Positions 1-8,095 of a DNA stretch of 64,000 nt are shown here, one piece after another (position 1 is the stretch's first letter; every line of letters begins with the position of its first letter). Both the position numbers and the translations under genes were made by a program. The DNA lies in assembly GCF_016863475.1 (NCBI RefSeq), contig NZ_BOOY01000008.1, positions 1 through 64,000 on the forward strand, in the 5' to 3' direction. Below the pieces are notes generated by a model. The model saw nothing but the letters and a program-made list of their open reading frames with translations, was not told where the DNA came from and made no database searches. Origin of the DNA: Spirilliplanes yamanashiensis (GTDB lineage: Bacteria > Actinomycetota > Actinomycetes > Mycobacteriales > Micromonosporaceae).

Positions 1-4
1 AAAA

Positions 5-33
5 CTAAACAAGCGACATCGACAACCGAATAG
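5..33 (+). promoter_or_regulatory. FliA-type promoter candidate upstream of fliD
   Basis: CTAA at 5-8, a 16-base spacer, then ACCGAATAG at 25-33. This matches the architecture CTCA-N15-17-GCCGAA(A/T)(A/T)(A/G) that I recall for flagellar promoters of Actinoplanes missouriensis, with one mismatch in each element. The predicted start would fall almost on the hairpin at 37-66. The window edge hides anything further upstream. Confidence 0.5.
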
Positions 34-36
34 GAA

Positions 37-66
37 GGGCGACCGGCCCCGCGCCGGTCGCCCTTT
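37..66 (+). terminator. Strong hairpin upstream of fliD
   Basis: A perfect 11-bp stem (37-47 with 53-63) around a 5-base loop is followed by TTT. It looks like the terminator of a gene to the left of the window, perhaps flagellin. Because a promoter-like site lies just upstream at 5-33, it could instead be the 5' end structure of the fliD mRNA. Confidence 0.65.
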
Positions 67-110
67 CCCATAGTTCCGCGCACGTCCTCCCCCCTCCCGA
101 AGGGACCGCC

Positions 111-1430
111 ATGACCAGCACGATCGACGGCCTCGTCAGTGGTCTGTCCACCAGCGCGCTCATCTCGAGCCTGATGCAGGTCGAGGCGGCCCCCCAGAAC
201 CTCCTCAAGAGCAAGGTCACCAAGCAGCAGACGGCGCTGACGGCCTACCAGGGCCTGAACACGAAGCTGGCCGCGCTGGAGACCGCCGCGCAGAACATGC
301 AGAAGCTGTCGACCTGGCGGTCGGTGGCGCCCAGCTCGACGTCGACCTCGGTGACCGCCAGCGCGACCAGCTCGAACTCGAACCAGACCGGCTCGGTCAC
401 GTTCGACGTCACGCAGCTGGCCACCACGCAGGTCTCGACCGTCGACGCCGCCTCGCCGACCACGCAGATCGTCAAGAACAACGTCCAGAACCTGACCGTC
501 ACCGTCGGCGGCGTCGCCACGCAGGTCGACGTGAGCGCGGACCGGACGATCACCGGCGTCGCCGCGGCCATCAACAACTCGGGCACCGGCGTCAAGGCCA
601 CGCTCGTCACCGACAGCGCCGGCAAGACGATCATGCAGCTCACCGGCCCGAAGGCCGGCGCCGCCAACTCCTTCACCATCACCGGCCTCGACACCGGCTA
701 CGCGATGGCGCCGATCACGGCCGCCGCGGACGCGAAGATCAAGGTCGGCGGCGCCACCGCCGGCGCCTACGAGGTGTCCAGCCCCACGAACACGTTCACC
801 AACCTGATCCAGGGCACCTCGATCACCGTCAGCAAGGTCGAGTCCGGCGTCACCGTCGGCGCCGAGACCGACGTCGCCGCCATCTCGAACATGATGAAGG
901 CGCTGGTCGAGGCAGCCAACAGCGCGCTGTCCGAGGTGAAGACCAAGTCGGCCAGCAGCACCAGCACCACCGGCGGCAAGACCACCGTCACGGGCGGGCC
1001 GCTGTCCGGCGACTACATGGTCAAGCAGGTCGCCGACAAGATCCTCAGCAGCGTCAGCACCGGCCTCGACGGCTACGGCAGCCTCAGCAAGTTCGGCGTC
1101 CAGCTCAGCCGGGACGGCAAGCTGACCTTCGACGAGGCCAAGTTCAAGTCGGCGTACACCGCCGACCCGGCCGCGCTGAAGACCGCCGCCAGCGGCTTCG
1201 CCGCCAAGGTCGAGAAGATCGCGGACGACCAGCAGACGAACGTCACCAACGTCGTCACCAGCCGCACCAGCGTCATCAAGACCCTGAACGACCAGATCAG
1301 CGCCTGGGACATCCGCCTCTCCAGCCGGCAGGCGGCGCTGCAGAAGCAGTTCGCCAGCCTGGAGACGTCCATGGGCAAGATGCAGAGCCAGTCGCAGTGG
1401 CTGGCCGGCCAGATCTCCAGCCTCGGCTGA
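111..1430 (+). CDS. fliD: Flagellar filament cap protein FliD (HAP2)
   Basis: FliD forms the cap at the tip of the growing filament and directs flagellin polymerisation outside the cell. The 439-aa product starts with the family signature at residues 8-23 (GLVSGLSTSALISSLM) and an N-terminal coiled segment. A Thr/Ser/Ala-rich variable middle and a C-terminal helical region ending SQWLAGQISSLG follow. The N and C ends are the parts that pack like flagellin. The ATG at 111 has GAAGGG at 99-104 as ribosome binding site. The next gene is fliS 23 bases downstream, the usual cap-chaperone pairing. The length is normal for a Gram-positive FliD. Confidence 0.95.
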   Translation: MTSTIDGLVSGLSTSALISSLMQVEAAPQNLLKSKVTKQQTALTAYQGLNTKLAALETAAQNMQKLSTWRSVAPSSTSTSVTASATSSNSNQTGSVTFDVTQLATTQVSTVDAASPTTQIVKNNVQNLTVTVGGVATQVDVSADRTITGVAAAINNSGTGVKATLVTDSAGKTIMQLTGPKAGAANSFTITGLDTGYAMAPITAAADAKIKVGGATAGAYEVSSPTNTFTNLIQGTSITVSKVESGVTVGAETDVAAISNMMKALVEAANSALSEVKTKSASSTSTTGGKTTVTGGPLSGDYMVKQVADKILSSVSTGLDGYGSLSKFGVQLSRDGKLTFDEAKFKSAYTADPAALKTAASGFAAKVEKIADDQQTNVTNVVTSRTSVIKTLNDQISAWDIRLSSRQAALQKQFASLETSMGKMQSQSQWLAGQISSLG

Positions 1431-1453
1431 GACCGGCAACGAAGAGGGGACCC

Positions 1454-1846
1454 ATGAGCACTGCCGCGATGCGTGAGCGTTACCTGCAGGACTCCATCAG
1501 CACCGCGTCACCGGCCAAGCTCCTGGTGATGCTGTACGACCGTCTCGTGCTCGACCTGGTGCAGGCGGAGGAGGCCCTCGCCGGTGGCGACAAGGTGGCC
1601 GCCGGCCCGCCGCTGATGCACGCGCAGGAGATCATCCTGGAGCTGCGCAGCACTCTCGACATGGACGTGTGGGAGGGCGCCCAGGGGCTGGCCGACCTCT
1701 ACGGCTTCCTGCTCACCGAGCTGATCGACGCCAACGTCAAGGGCGACGCCGGCAAGGTGGCCACCAGCCGGCAGATCCTCGAGCCGCTGCGCGACGCCTG
1801 GCGGGAGGCCGCCCTGACGGTCGGCGCCTCCGCCGGCGCGCGCTGA
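1454..1846 (+). CDS. fliS: Flagellin export chaperone FliS
   Basis: FliS binds the flagellin C terminus in the cytoplasm, prevents premature polymerisation and hands it to FlhA. The 130-aa protein has the family start MRERYLQDSISTASP and the helical pattern ASPAKLLVMLYDRLVLDLVQAE. I chose the ATG at 1454 because GAAGAGGGG lies just upstream at 1441-1449. An upstream in-frame start at 1397 would run inside fliD. It sits between fliD and a small unknown gene that occupies the usual fliT position. Confidence 0.93.
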   Translation: MSTAAMRERYLQDSISTASPAKLLVMLYDRLVLDLVQAEEALAGGDKVAAGPPLMHAQEIILELRSTLDMDVWEGAQGLADLYGFLLTELIDANVKGDAGKVATSRQILEPLRDAWREAALTVGASAGAR

Positions 1847-1850
1847 GGAG

Positions 1851-2171
1851 ATGACCGGCGACTGGCGCACCGAGTGGACCACCGCGCTCGACGCGCTGGA
1901 GCTGGACGTGAGCCGGGCCGAGGCGATGCTCGCCGAGGGACACCGCCTGGCGGACGAGCCGGCGGCCGACCCGTGGCACCCGCCGGCGAACATCGGGCCG
2001 CTGCCGCTGGACCTGCGCCCGCGCGCCGACGCGATCCTGGCCCGCCAGATCGCGGCGGCCGAGGCGATCGCCGGCCGGCTGGCCTCGAACCGCCAGCAGT
2101 CCGCCGTGGTGTCGCGGATGGAGACGGGCGAACGCGTCAAGCGCCCCGTCTACCTCGACTGCGCCATGTGA
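1851..2171 (+). CDS. Small acidic helical protein, possible FliT/FlgN-type chaperone
   Basis: I do not recognise this 106-aa product. It has two predicted helical halves rich in Ala, Glu and Arg, separated by a Pro-rich linker around residues 40-55 (DPWHPPANIGPLPLDL). The second half, LARQIAAAEAIAGRLASNR, resembles the amphipathic helices of flagellar export chaperones. It begins 4 bases after fliS with GAGGAG touching the start, so it is translationally coupled to fliS. A very stable hairpin follows directly, so it is the last gene of the fliD-fliS unit. Position alone suggests a FliT role for FliD; that is inference only. Confidence 0.6.
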   Translation: MTGDWRTEWTTALDALELDVSRAEAMLAEGHRLADEPAADPWHPPANIGPLPLDLRPRADAILARQIAAAEAIAGRLASNRQQSAVVSRMETGERVKRPVYLDCAM

Positions 2172-2175
2172 CACA

Positions 2176-2223
2176 GCAGCACCCCGGACCCGGGCGCCCG
2201 ACGGCGCCCGGGTCCTGTGCTGC
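2176..2223 (+). terminator. Long bipartite hairpin terminator after the fliD unit
   Basis: A 13-bp perfect stem (2186-2198 with 2203-2215, 4-base loop) is extended after a small internal loop by a second perfect 7-bp stem (2176-2182 with 2217-2223). There is no T tract, as is common for actinobacterial terminators. It separates the fliD-fliS unit from the flgB unit. Confidence 0.75.
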
Positions 2224-2239
2224 AACCGACCTGCTCCGC
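2222..2239 (+). promoter_or_regulatory. Degenerate TcrA-box-like direct repeat upstream of flgB
   Basis: GCAACCG at 2222-2228 is followed after four bases by GCTCCGC. The first half is a perfect TcrA half-site as I recall the consensus, GCA(A/C)CCG-N4-GCA(A/C)CCG, but the second half is poor. Another perfect half-site, GCAACCG, lies at 2255-2261, exactly 33 bp (three 11-bp steps) downstream. The repeat ends 7 bases before the promoter-like CTCA. Confidence 0.35.
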
Positions 2240-2246
2240 GGCGCCC

Positions 2247-2275
2247 CTCAGCGCGCAACCGGAGCCACCGATCGT
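2247..2275 (+). promoter_or_regulatory. FliA-type promoter candidate for flgB-flgC-fliE-fliF
   Basis: CTCA at 2247-2250, 16 bases, then ACCGAT at 2267-2272. This is the same architecture as the candidates before flhA and flbD, with two changes in the -10 element. It lies just after the terminator at 2176-2223 and about 75 bases before the flgB start. Confidence 0.5.
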
Positions 2276-2349
2276 TGGGTACGAGCACGGAACGCTCGAC
2301 GACCTCGCCACGGACCGGCGGCCCAGATCTGCGAACAGGAGCTGCCGCC

Positions 2350-2697
2350 GTGTTCAACGACGTGTCGACGTCCTCCCTGCGCGTCGCCCTCTCGGGGTTG
2401 CACGCGCGGCAGAACGCCATCGCGGACAACATCGCGAACATCGAGACCCCCGGCTACCGCGCCAAGAAGGTCAAGTTCGAGGAGGCGCTCAACCAGGCCG
2501 TGGCCGACGGCGACGCGCCCGGCTCGGTCTCGCCGGCGCAGCTGACGTCGCTGGAGCCCACCCGCCTCAACGGCAGCAACGTCAACCTGGACCAGGAGAC
2601 GCTGTCGCAGGTCGACACCTCCATGCGCTACCAGCTGGCGATCCGCGCGCTGGACGGCAAGTACAGCACCCTCCGCTCGGTCATCAAGGGAGCCTGA
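2350..2697 (+). CDS. flgB: Flagellar basal-body proximal rod protein FlgB
   Basis: FlgB is a proximal rod subunit exported through the flagellar type III apparatus and built outside the membrane. The 115-aa product carries the rod N-terminal signature HARQNAIADNIANIETPGY near residues 18-36, shared with FlgC, FlgE and FlgG. A GTG at 2350 is preferred because AGGAG at 2337-2341 precedes it by eight bases and the protein then starts like other FlgB proteins. The GTG of flgC follows two bases after the stop. Confidence 0.92.
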   Translation: MFNDVSTSSLRVALSGLHARQNAIADNIANIETPGYRAKKVKFEEALNQAVADGDAPGSVSPAQLTSLEPTRLNGSNVNLDQETLSQVDTSMRYQLAIRALDGKYSTLRSVIKGA

Positions 2698-2699
2698 TC

Positions 2700-3095
2700 G
2701 TGGCCATCTTCAACGCGGTCGGCGTGGCCGGCACCGGCGTGACGGTCTACCGCAAGTGGCTGGACGCCGTCAGCGACAACATCGCCAACATGAACAACGT
2801 CAGCCGGACCTCGGAGAACGCGTTCCAGGCCCGCTACGTCATCGCCCAGGAGGCGCAGGACGGCAACGGCGCCCAGGTCGGCGGCACCGTCCTGGGCAGC
2901 GCCGAGGGCAAGCTCGTCTACGAGCCGTCCCACCCGCTCGCCGACTCCGACGGGTACGTGCGCTACCCGGACATCGACCTCGGCAGCCAGATGGGCCAGA
3001 TGATCATGGCCCAGCGCGCTTACCAGGCCAACCTGTCCGTCGTCGACCGCGCCCGTGACGCCTACACGGCCGCCATCCAGCTCGGGAGCAAGTGA
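2700..3095 (+). CDS. flgC: Flagellar basal-body rod protein FlgC
   Basis: FlgC is the second proximal rod subunit. The 131-aa product has the N-terminal rod motif WLDAVSDNIANMNNV and the C-terminal rod/hook motif MIMAQRAYQANLSVV at about residues 101-115. The GTG start at 2700 has AAGGGAG at 2687-2693. Its stop overlaps the fliE start by one base (TGATG), which implies coupled translation of flgB, flgC, fliE and fliF. Confidence 0.92.
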   Translation: MAIFNAVGVAGTGVTVYRKWLDAVSDNIANMNNVSRTSENAFQARYVIAQEAQDGNGAQVGGTVLGSAEGKLVYEPSHPLADSDGYVRYPDIDLGSQMGQMIMAQRAYQANLSVVDRARDAYTAAIQLGSK

Positions 3096-3418
3096 TGACC
3101 TCACCCATCGGCGGCATCGGCTCCATCGGCTCGATCACCGGCCTGTCCGGCATCGGCGAGCTCAGCGGCGCCGGCAACGATGCTGCTACCGGCCCCAACT
3201 CAGACTTCGCGAGCGTGCTGTCGAACAGTCTGAAGAACGTGCAGGAGCTGCAGAACAAGTCGAACGAGCTGGCGGTGAAGGTGGCCGACGGCACGCTGCA
3301 GGACCCGGCGCAGTACACCATGGCCAGCACGGAAGCGGGTCTGGCGCTCGATCTCACGATGGCTGTCCGGAACAAGGCCGTTGAGGCCTTCCAAGAGATC
3401 ATGAGGATGCAGGCCTGA
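3095..3418 (+). CDS. fliE: Flagellar hook-basal body protein FliE
   Basis: FliE joins the MS ring to the rod. The 107-aa product has a Gly/Ser/Ile-rich start and a C-terminal helical region with AQYTMASTEAGLALDLTMAVRNKAVEAF-like order, typical of FliE (A...EA...L.L...VRNK...A.QEI.R.Q). The ATG at 3095 overlaps the flgC stop, and GGGAG lies at 3084-3088. A GTG three bases earlier is the only close alternative. The stop overlaps the fliF ATG by one base. Confidence 0.9.
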   Translation: MTSPIGGIGSIGSITGLSGIGELSGAGNDAATGPNSDFASVLSNSLKNVQELQNKSNELAVKVADGTLQDPAQYTMASTEAGLALDLTMAVRNKAVEAFQEIMRMQA

Positions 3419-5019
3419 TGGGTGACCGTCTTCCGAAGCCGCTCCGCAAGGCCCTCGCGGCCTTCGGGTCCTTCACCGCCGGCCAGAAGGCCGTGACCAT
3501 CGCCGCTGTGCTGGCGCTGGCGGTCGGTGGCTACTTCTTCGCCACCTGGGCTTCGACGCCGGCCTACGCCATGCTCTTCAACAACCTCTCCGGCAAGGAC
3601 GCCTCGGCCGTCGTCGAGTCGCTGCAGGCCTCCGGCACCCCGTACGAGCTGGAGAACAACGGCGCCACCATCATGGTGCCGGCCGACAAGGTCAACGACC
3701 TGCGCATCCAGCTGTCCGGCGAGGGCCTGCCCGCCGAGGCCGACAGCGGCTACGCGCTGCTCGACGAGCAGGGCATCACCACCAGCGACTTCATGCAGCA
3801 CGTCGGCTACCAGCGCGCCCTGGAGGGCGAGCTGTCGAAGACCATCAAGTCGATCGACGGCGTCGAGGCCGCGACCGTGCACCTCGTCATCCCGCAGAAG
3901 GACGTCTTCAGCGACGACGAGAACAAGCCGACCGCCTCGGTCCTGGTCGCCTCGCAGGGCAGCTCCGGGCTGTCGAACCAGCAGGTGCAGGCCATCGTGC
4001 ACCTGGTCGCGTCCAGCGTCGAGGGCCTCGAGCCCGCCGCCGTGACCGTGGCCGGCGCCGACGGCAAGGTGCTCTCCTCCGGCGACGGCACCGCGGTCGT
4101 GTCCGGCGACGGCGACGCCCGCAGCCAGGCCACCAACGCCTACCAGAACAAGCTCAACACCCAGCTCCAGCTGATGCTCGACAAGATCGTCGGCCCGGGC
4201 AACACGGTCGTCACCAGCACCGTGGACCTGGACTTCGACCAGACGCAGACGCAGAGCGAGACGTTCTCCTCGGACCCGAACACCGCCCCGCTGGCCGAGT
4301 CCAACAAGAGCGAGACGTACAACGGCGCGGGCGGCCCCAACGCCGGCGGCGCCCTGGGCCCGGACAACATCCAGAACCCGGCGGCCGGCGCCAACGGCAG
4401 CGGCCAGTACCTCTCGTCCGAGTCGACCAAGAACAACGCCGTCAACAAGGTCATCGAGACCCGCAAGAACGCCGGCGGCAACGTCCGCCAGCAGAGCGTC
4501 TCGGTGCTGCTGAACAGCCGCACCGCCGGCAACGTGCAGGCCGCCGACGTGCAGCAGCTGGTCGCCGCGGCCGCCGGCATCGACGCCGCCCGGGGCGACA
4601 CCATCGCGGTCAGCGCGATGCCGTTCGACACCAGCGCCGAGCAGGCCCGCAAGGACGCCCTGGCGCAGGCCGGCGCGGCCGAGCAGCAGGACGCCATGAT
4701 GGGCTACATCCGCATCGGCGCGATGGCGTTCGTCGTCCTGGTGCTGCTGTTCCTGGCCTGGCGGGCCAGCAAGCGCAACAAGCGCTCGCAGCTCACCGAG
4801 GCCGAGCTGGCCCAGCTGGAGGAGATGCAGGCGGCCCTCGAGCGCCAGCGCCAGCTGGAGCTCGCCGGCGGCGGCCTGACCGCCCTGGAGGCGGCGCCCG
4901 GCCCCACCGCCGACGACGAGGCCCGCGAGGCCCGCCAGAAGGAGATCGCGCAGATGGTCCAGGACCAGCCGGACGAGGTCGCGGCGCTGCTGCGCGGCTG
5001 GCTGGCCGAGCGCCGCTGA
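3418..5019 (+). CDS. fliF: Flagellar MS-ring protein FliF
   Basis: FliF forms the MS ring in the cytoplasmic membrane, the base on which the rotor and export gate are built. The 533-aa product has one membrane segment at about residues 23-44 and a second at about 430-450. The large region between holds the ring-building motifs of the YscJ/FliF family. The cytoplasmic tail ends EVAALLRGWLAERR, the conserved FliG-binding end. A Gly/Asn-rich stretch around residues 300-340 is a variable insert. Its ATG overlaps the fliE stop. A strong terminator follows, so fliF ends this transcription unit or part of it. Confidence 0.95.
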   Translation: MGDRLPKPLRKALAAFGSFTAGQKAVTIAAVLALAVGGYFFATWASTPAYAMLFNNLSGKDASAVVESLQASGTPYELENNGATIMVPADKVNDLRIQLSGEGLPAEADSGYALLDEQGITTSDFMQHVGYQRALEGELSKTIKSIDGVEAATVHLVIPQKDVFSDDENKPTASVLVASQGSSGLSNQQVQAIVHLVASSVEGLEPAAVTVAGADGKVLSSGDGTAVVSGDGDARSQATNAYQNKLNTQLQLMLDKIVGPGNTVVTSTVDLDFDQTQTQSETFSSDPNTAPLAESNKSETYNGAGGPNAGGALGPDNIQNPAAGANGSGQYLSSESTKNNAVNKVIETRKNAGGNVRQQSVSVLLNSRTAGNVQAADVQQLVAAAAGIDAARGDTIAVSAMPFDTSAEQARKDALAQAGAAEQQDAMMGYIRIGAMAFVVLVLLFLAWRASKRNKRSQLTEAELAQLEEMQAALERQRQLELAGGGLTALEAAPGPTADDEAREARQKEIAQMVQDQPDEVAALLRGWLAERR

Positions 5020-5026
5020 CGGAACC

Positions 5027-5065
5027 AGGCGGGTCGCCCCGAACACGGGGCGGCCCGCCTTCTTC
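5027..5065 (+). terminator. Intrinsic terminator between fliF and fliG
   Basis: A 14-bp stem (5027-5040 with 5047-5060, one G-U pair) closes a 6-base loop (GAACAC) and is followed by TCTTC. It lies 8 bases after the fliF stop. I found no FliA-type promoter between it and fliG. Confidence 0.8.
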
Positions 5066-5094
5066 GTCCTCAGAATGGGATGGGGGGTGACGAC

Positions 5095-6114
5095 ATGACC
5101 AGTGTGACGTCGACGGAGCTGAGCGGCCTGCGGAAGGCAGCGGTGCTGCTGGTGCGCATGGGCAAGGAGAACTCGGCCAAGATGATGGCCAATCTCCGCG
5201 AGAACGAGGTCGAGGAGCTGTCGGCCGAGATCGCCCGCCTGGGCAAGATCGACCCCGACACGGCCGACGACGTCGTCGACGAGTTCTACGCGCTCGCCAC
5301 CGCCCGCAACGGCGGCGTCGGCGGCATGGAGTACGCCCGCGAGCTGCTGGAGGCGTCGCTGGGCCCCGAGCGGGCCTCGATGATCCTGGACCGGCTCCAG
5401 GCGCAGATGACCGACATGCCGTTCAACTTCCTCAGCCACGCCGACCCCCGGCAGGTCCTGTCGTACGTGCAGTACGAGCACCCGCAGACGATCGCGCTGG
5501 TGCTGGCCCACGTGCCGTCCGCGCTCGCGTCCTCGATCCTGTCCGGCCTCGACCCGGACGTGCAGTCGGACGTCGCGCACCGCATCGCCGTCATGGACCG
5601 CACCTCGCCCGAGGTGATCCGGCAGGTCGAGGCGGCGCTGGAGCGCAAGCTGTCGACCGTCCTGCAGCCCACCGAGATGAGCACCGTCGGCGGCCTGCAG
5701 CCGCTGGTCGACATCATCAACCGCGCCGACCGCACCACCGAGCGGCTCATCCTGGAGGCGCTGGAGCAGCGCAGCCCGGAGATCGCCGAGGAGATCCGCC
5801 GGCGCATGTTCATGTTCGAGGACGTCGTGCAGCTCGAGGACCGCGCCGTGCAGCTGGTGCTGCGCCAGGTGGAGGCCGCCGACCTGGCCACCGCCCTCAA
5901 GGGCGTCTCCGAGGAGGTCCGGGACAAGATCACCCGCAACCTGTCGGAGCGCGGCCGCGAGAACCTGCTCGAGGAGATCGACCTGCTCGGACCGGTGCGC
6001 GTCAAGATGGTCGAGGAGGCGCAGACGAAGATCGTCTCGGTCATCCGCTCGCTCGAGGACTCCGGGCAGATCGAGATCCAGCGAGGCGGTGACACCGATG
6101 AGCTCATCGCCTGA
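5095..6114 (+). CDS. fliG: Flagellar motor switch protein FliG
   Basis: FliG is the rotor protein that binds FliF and interacts with MotA to make torque. The 339-aa product has the N-terminal FliF-binding domain (RKAAVLLVRMG near residue 10), the middle domain with HPQTIALVLAHV, and the C-terminal torque domain. That last domain has the charged ridge near residues 281-294 (NLSERGRENLLEEI) that contacts the stator. I prefer the ATG at 5095, with GGGGGG at 5082-5087, over the ATG at 5080. fliH starts inside its last 17 bases. Confidence 0.95.
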   Translation: MTSVTSTELSGLRKAAVLLVRMGKENSAKMMANLRENEVEELSAEIARLGKIDPDTADDVVDEFYALATARNGGVGGMEYARELLEASLGPERASMILDRLQAQMTDMPFNFLSHADPRQVLSYVQYEHPQTIALVLAHVPSALASSILSGLDPDVQSDVAHRIAVMDRTSPEVIRQVEAALERKLSTVLQPTEMSTVGGLQPLVDIINRADRTTERLILEALEQRSPEIAEEIRRRMFMFEDVVQLEDRAVQLVLRQVEAADLATALKGVSEEVRDKITRNLSERGRENLLEEIDLLGPVRVKMVEEAQTKIVSVIRSLEDSGQIEIQRGGDTDELIA

Positions 6115-6781
6115 GTACCGGCCCGGCAAGCCGATCCTGCGCGGCGGCGACGCCCAGCAGGCGACCCGGCCGGCGTTCCAGACGGACCTGCGGCGCGCCG
6201 TGCCCGTCGACAGCGACGCCGTCGCCCGGGTCAAGGAGGAGGCCCGCACCGCCGGGTACGCGGAGGGCTGGGCGCAGGGCCAGCGCGAGGCCGCCGTCGC
6301 CGCCGCCGCGCTGCTGGACCAGACCGCCGCCGCCGAGCGCGCCGCCGCGGCCCAGCACGCCGCCGCGGTCCAGCAGGCGCTCGGCGCCCTGGCCCGGGCC
6401 GCCGGCGACCTCGACGCGCGCACCGCCGCCACCGTCGAGGAGGTCGAGCAGACCGTCGCCCGGTACGCCGTCGAGCTGGCCGAGGCGATCCTGGACCGCG
6501 AGCTCGCCGACCCGGCGGGCCGCGGCGCCGACGCGCTGCGCCGCGCGATGTCCCGGGCGCCCAGCGCCGGCGTCGTCACCGTGTCGCTGCATCCCGACGA
6601 CTACCGCCTGCTGACCGAGGACCACCCCGGCGGCGAGCACGTCGTCGACGGCCGCCCGGTGCGGCTGCGCCCCGACGCCGCCCTGCGCCCCGGCGACGCC
6701 GTCGCCGAGATCGGCGCCATGACCGTCGACGCCACCGTCGCCGCGGCGGTCGCCCGCGTCCGGGAGGCCCTGGCCGGGTGA
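6098..6781 (+). CDS. fliH: Flagellar export apparatus regulator FliH
   Basis: FliH is the peripheral stalk-like regulator of the FliI ATPase at the export gate. The 227-aa product shows the expected layout. A disordered N terminus is followed by a long Ala/Glu/Gln coiled coil (about residues 40-120, AGYAEGWAQGQREAAVAAAA) and a C-terminal domain with VSLHPDDYRLL. Position between fliG and fliI supports the call, since FliH sequences diverge strongly. The ATG at 6098 has GAGGCGG upstream; a GTG at 6089 is possible. The stop overlaps the fliI GTG by three bases. Confidence 0.85.
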   Translation: MSSSPEYRPGKPILRGGDAQQATRPAFQTDLRRAVPVDSDAVARVKEEARTAGYAEGWAQGQREAAVAAAALLDQTAAAERAAAAQHAAAVQQALGALARAAGDLDARTAATVEEVEQTVARYAVELAEAILDRELADPAGRGADALRRAMSRAPSAGVVTVSLHPDDYRLLTEDHPGGEHVVDGRPVRLRPDAALRPGDAVAEIGAMTVDATVAAAVARVREALAG

Positions 6782-8076
6782 TCATCAGCGACCGCCTCAC
6801 CTCCGCCCTGGACGCCGCCCGTCCCCTGACCCGCGGCACGGTGACGGGCGCGGTCGGCCTGCGCATCACCGTCGGCGGCGTCGCCGCCAAGGTCGGCGAC
6901 CTGCTGCGCGTCGGCGAGGGCGCGGAGACGATCTTCGCCGAGGTGGCCGCCATCGACGGCGACCGGCTGAGCTGCCTGCCGCTGGGCTCCATCGCCGGCA
7001 TCGGCACCGGCAGCCCGGTCGTGCCCACGGGCGGCCCGCTGCGCGTCACCGTCGGCCCCGACCTCGTCGGCCGCATCCTCGACGGCCTCGGCCGACCCAT
7101 GGACGGCGGGCCGCCGCTGCGCGGCGAGTCGGTCAGCATCGACGCCAAACCGCCGTCCGCCCTGGACCGCGGGCTCGTCGACGCGCCGATGTCGCTCGGC
7201 ATCCGCGTCCTCGACACCCTCGTGCCGTGCGGCAAGGGTCAGCGCATCGGCATCTTCGCCGGCTCCGGCGTCGGCAAGTCCACCCTCATGTCGATGATCA
7301 CCCGCGGCACGTCCGCCGCCCTCAACGTGGTCGCCCTGGTCGGCGAGCGCGGCCGCGAGGTGCGCGAGTTCATCGAGCACGACCTCGGCCCCGAGGGCCT
7401 GGCCCGGTCCGTGGTCGTCATCGCCACCTCCGACCAGCCGCCGCTGGTCCGCCTGCGCGCCGGCGCGGTCGCCACCCGGATCGCCGAGTACTACCGCGAC
7501 GAGGGCCAGGACGTGCTGATGATGATGGACAGCGTCACCCGCGCGGCGATGGCCCAGCGCGAGGTCGGCCTGTCCGTCGGCGAACCCCCGGCCACCCGCG
7601 GCTACCCGCCCTCGGTGTTCGCGATGCTGGCCAGCCTCCTGGAACGCGCCGGCCCCGGCGCCACCGGCAGCATCACCGGCCTCTACACCGTGCTGGTCGA
7701 GGGCGACGACCACAACGAACCCATCGCCGACGCGGCCCGCTCGATCCTCGACGGCCACATCGTGCTCGACCGCAAACTCGCCACCGCCGGCCACTTCCCG
7801 TCGATCGAGTCCCTCGACTCCATCTCCCGCGTCGCCAACAAGATCACCACCCGCGACCAGAAGGCCGACGCCACCACCCTCCGCCGCCTCATGGCGGCCC
7901 GCCGCGACGTCCGCGAACTCGTCGAGATCGGCGCGTACGTCCCCGGCAGCAACCCCGACGCCGACCGCGCCAACGAGATCTGGCCGCAGATCCTCGACTT
8001 CCTGCGCCAGGGCCTCGACGAGCGGGTCACCGCCGAGCAGGCCTGGGAGCAGCTGCATCGCCTGTTGCACGGCTGA
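6778..8076 (+). CDS. fliI: Flagellum-specific export ATPase FliI
   Basis: FliI hydrolyses ATP at the cytoplasmic face of the flagellar type III export gate. The 432-aa product is a full FliI/YscN ATPase. Walker A is GSGVGKST at residues 162-169 and Walker B is VLMMMDSVTR near residue 246. The family signatures GERGREVREF and PPATRGYPPSVFAML are present. The GTG start overlaps the fliH stop (GTGA). A 529-base noncoding stretch with two repeat elements separates it from fliJ, although fliI and fliJ normally adjoin. Confidence 0.97.
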   Translation: MIISDRLTSALDAARPLTRGTVTGAVGLRITVGGVAAKVGDLLRVGEGAETIFAEVAAIDGDRLSCLPLGSIAGIGTGSPVVPTGGPLRVTVGPDLVGRILDGLGRPMDGGPPLRGESVSIDAKPPSALDRGLVDAPMSLGIRVLDTLVPCGKGQRIGIFAGSGVGKSTLMSMITRGTSAALNVVALVGERGREVREFIEHDLGPEGLARSVVVIATSDQPPLVRLRAGAVATRIAEYYRDEGQDVLMMMDSVTRAAMAQREVGLSVGEPPATRGYPPSVFAMLASLLERAGPGATGSITGLYTVLVEGDDHNEPIADAARSILDGHIVLDRKLATAGHFPSIESLDSISRVANKITTRDQKADATTLRRLMAARRDVRELVEIGAYVPGSNPDADRANEIWPQILDFLRQGLDERVTAEQAWEQLHRLLHG

Positions 8077-8095
8077 TTTCTCTGGTCGCTGTGGG

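Noticed and set aside
3004-6579. Very long - strand open frame opposite fliF-fliH
   Set aside because: Antisense shadow of high-GC genes; composition is His/Gly/Ala/Arg-rich with no domain.
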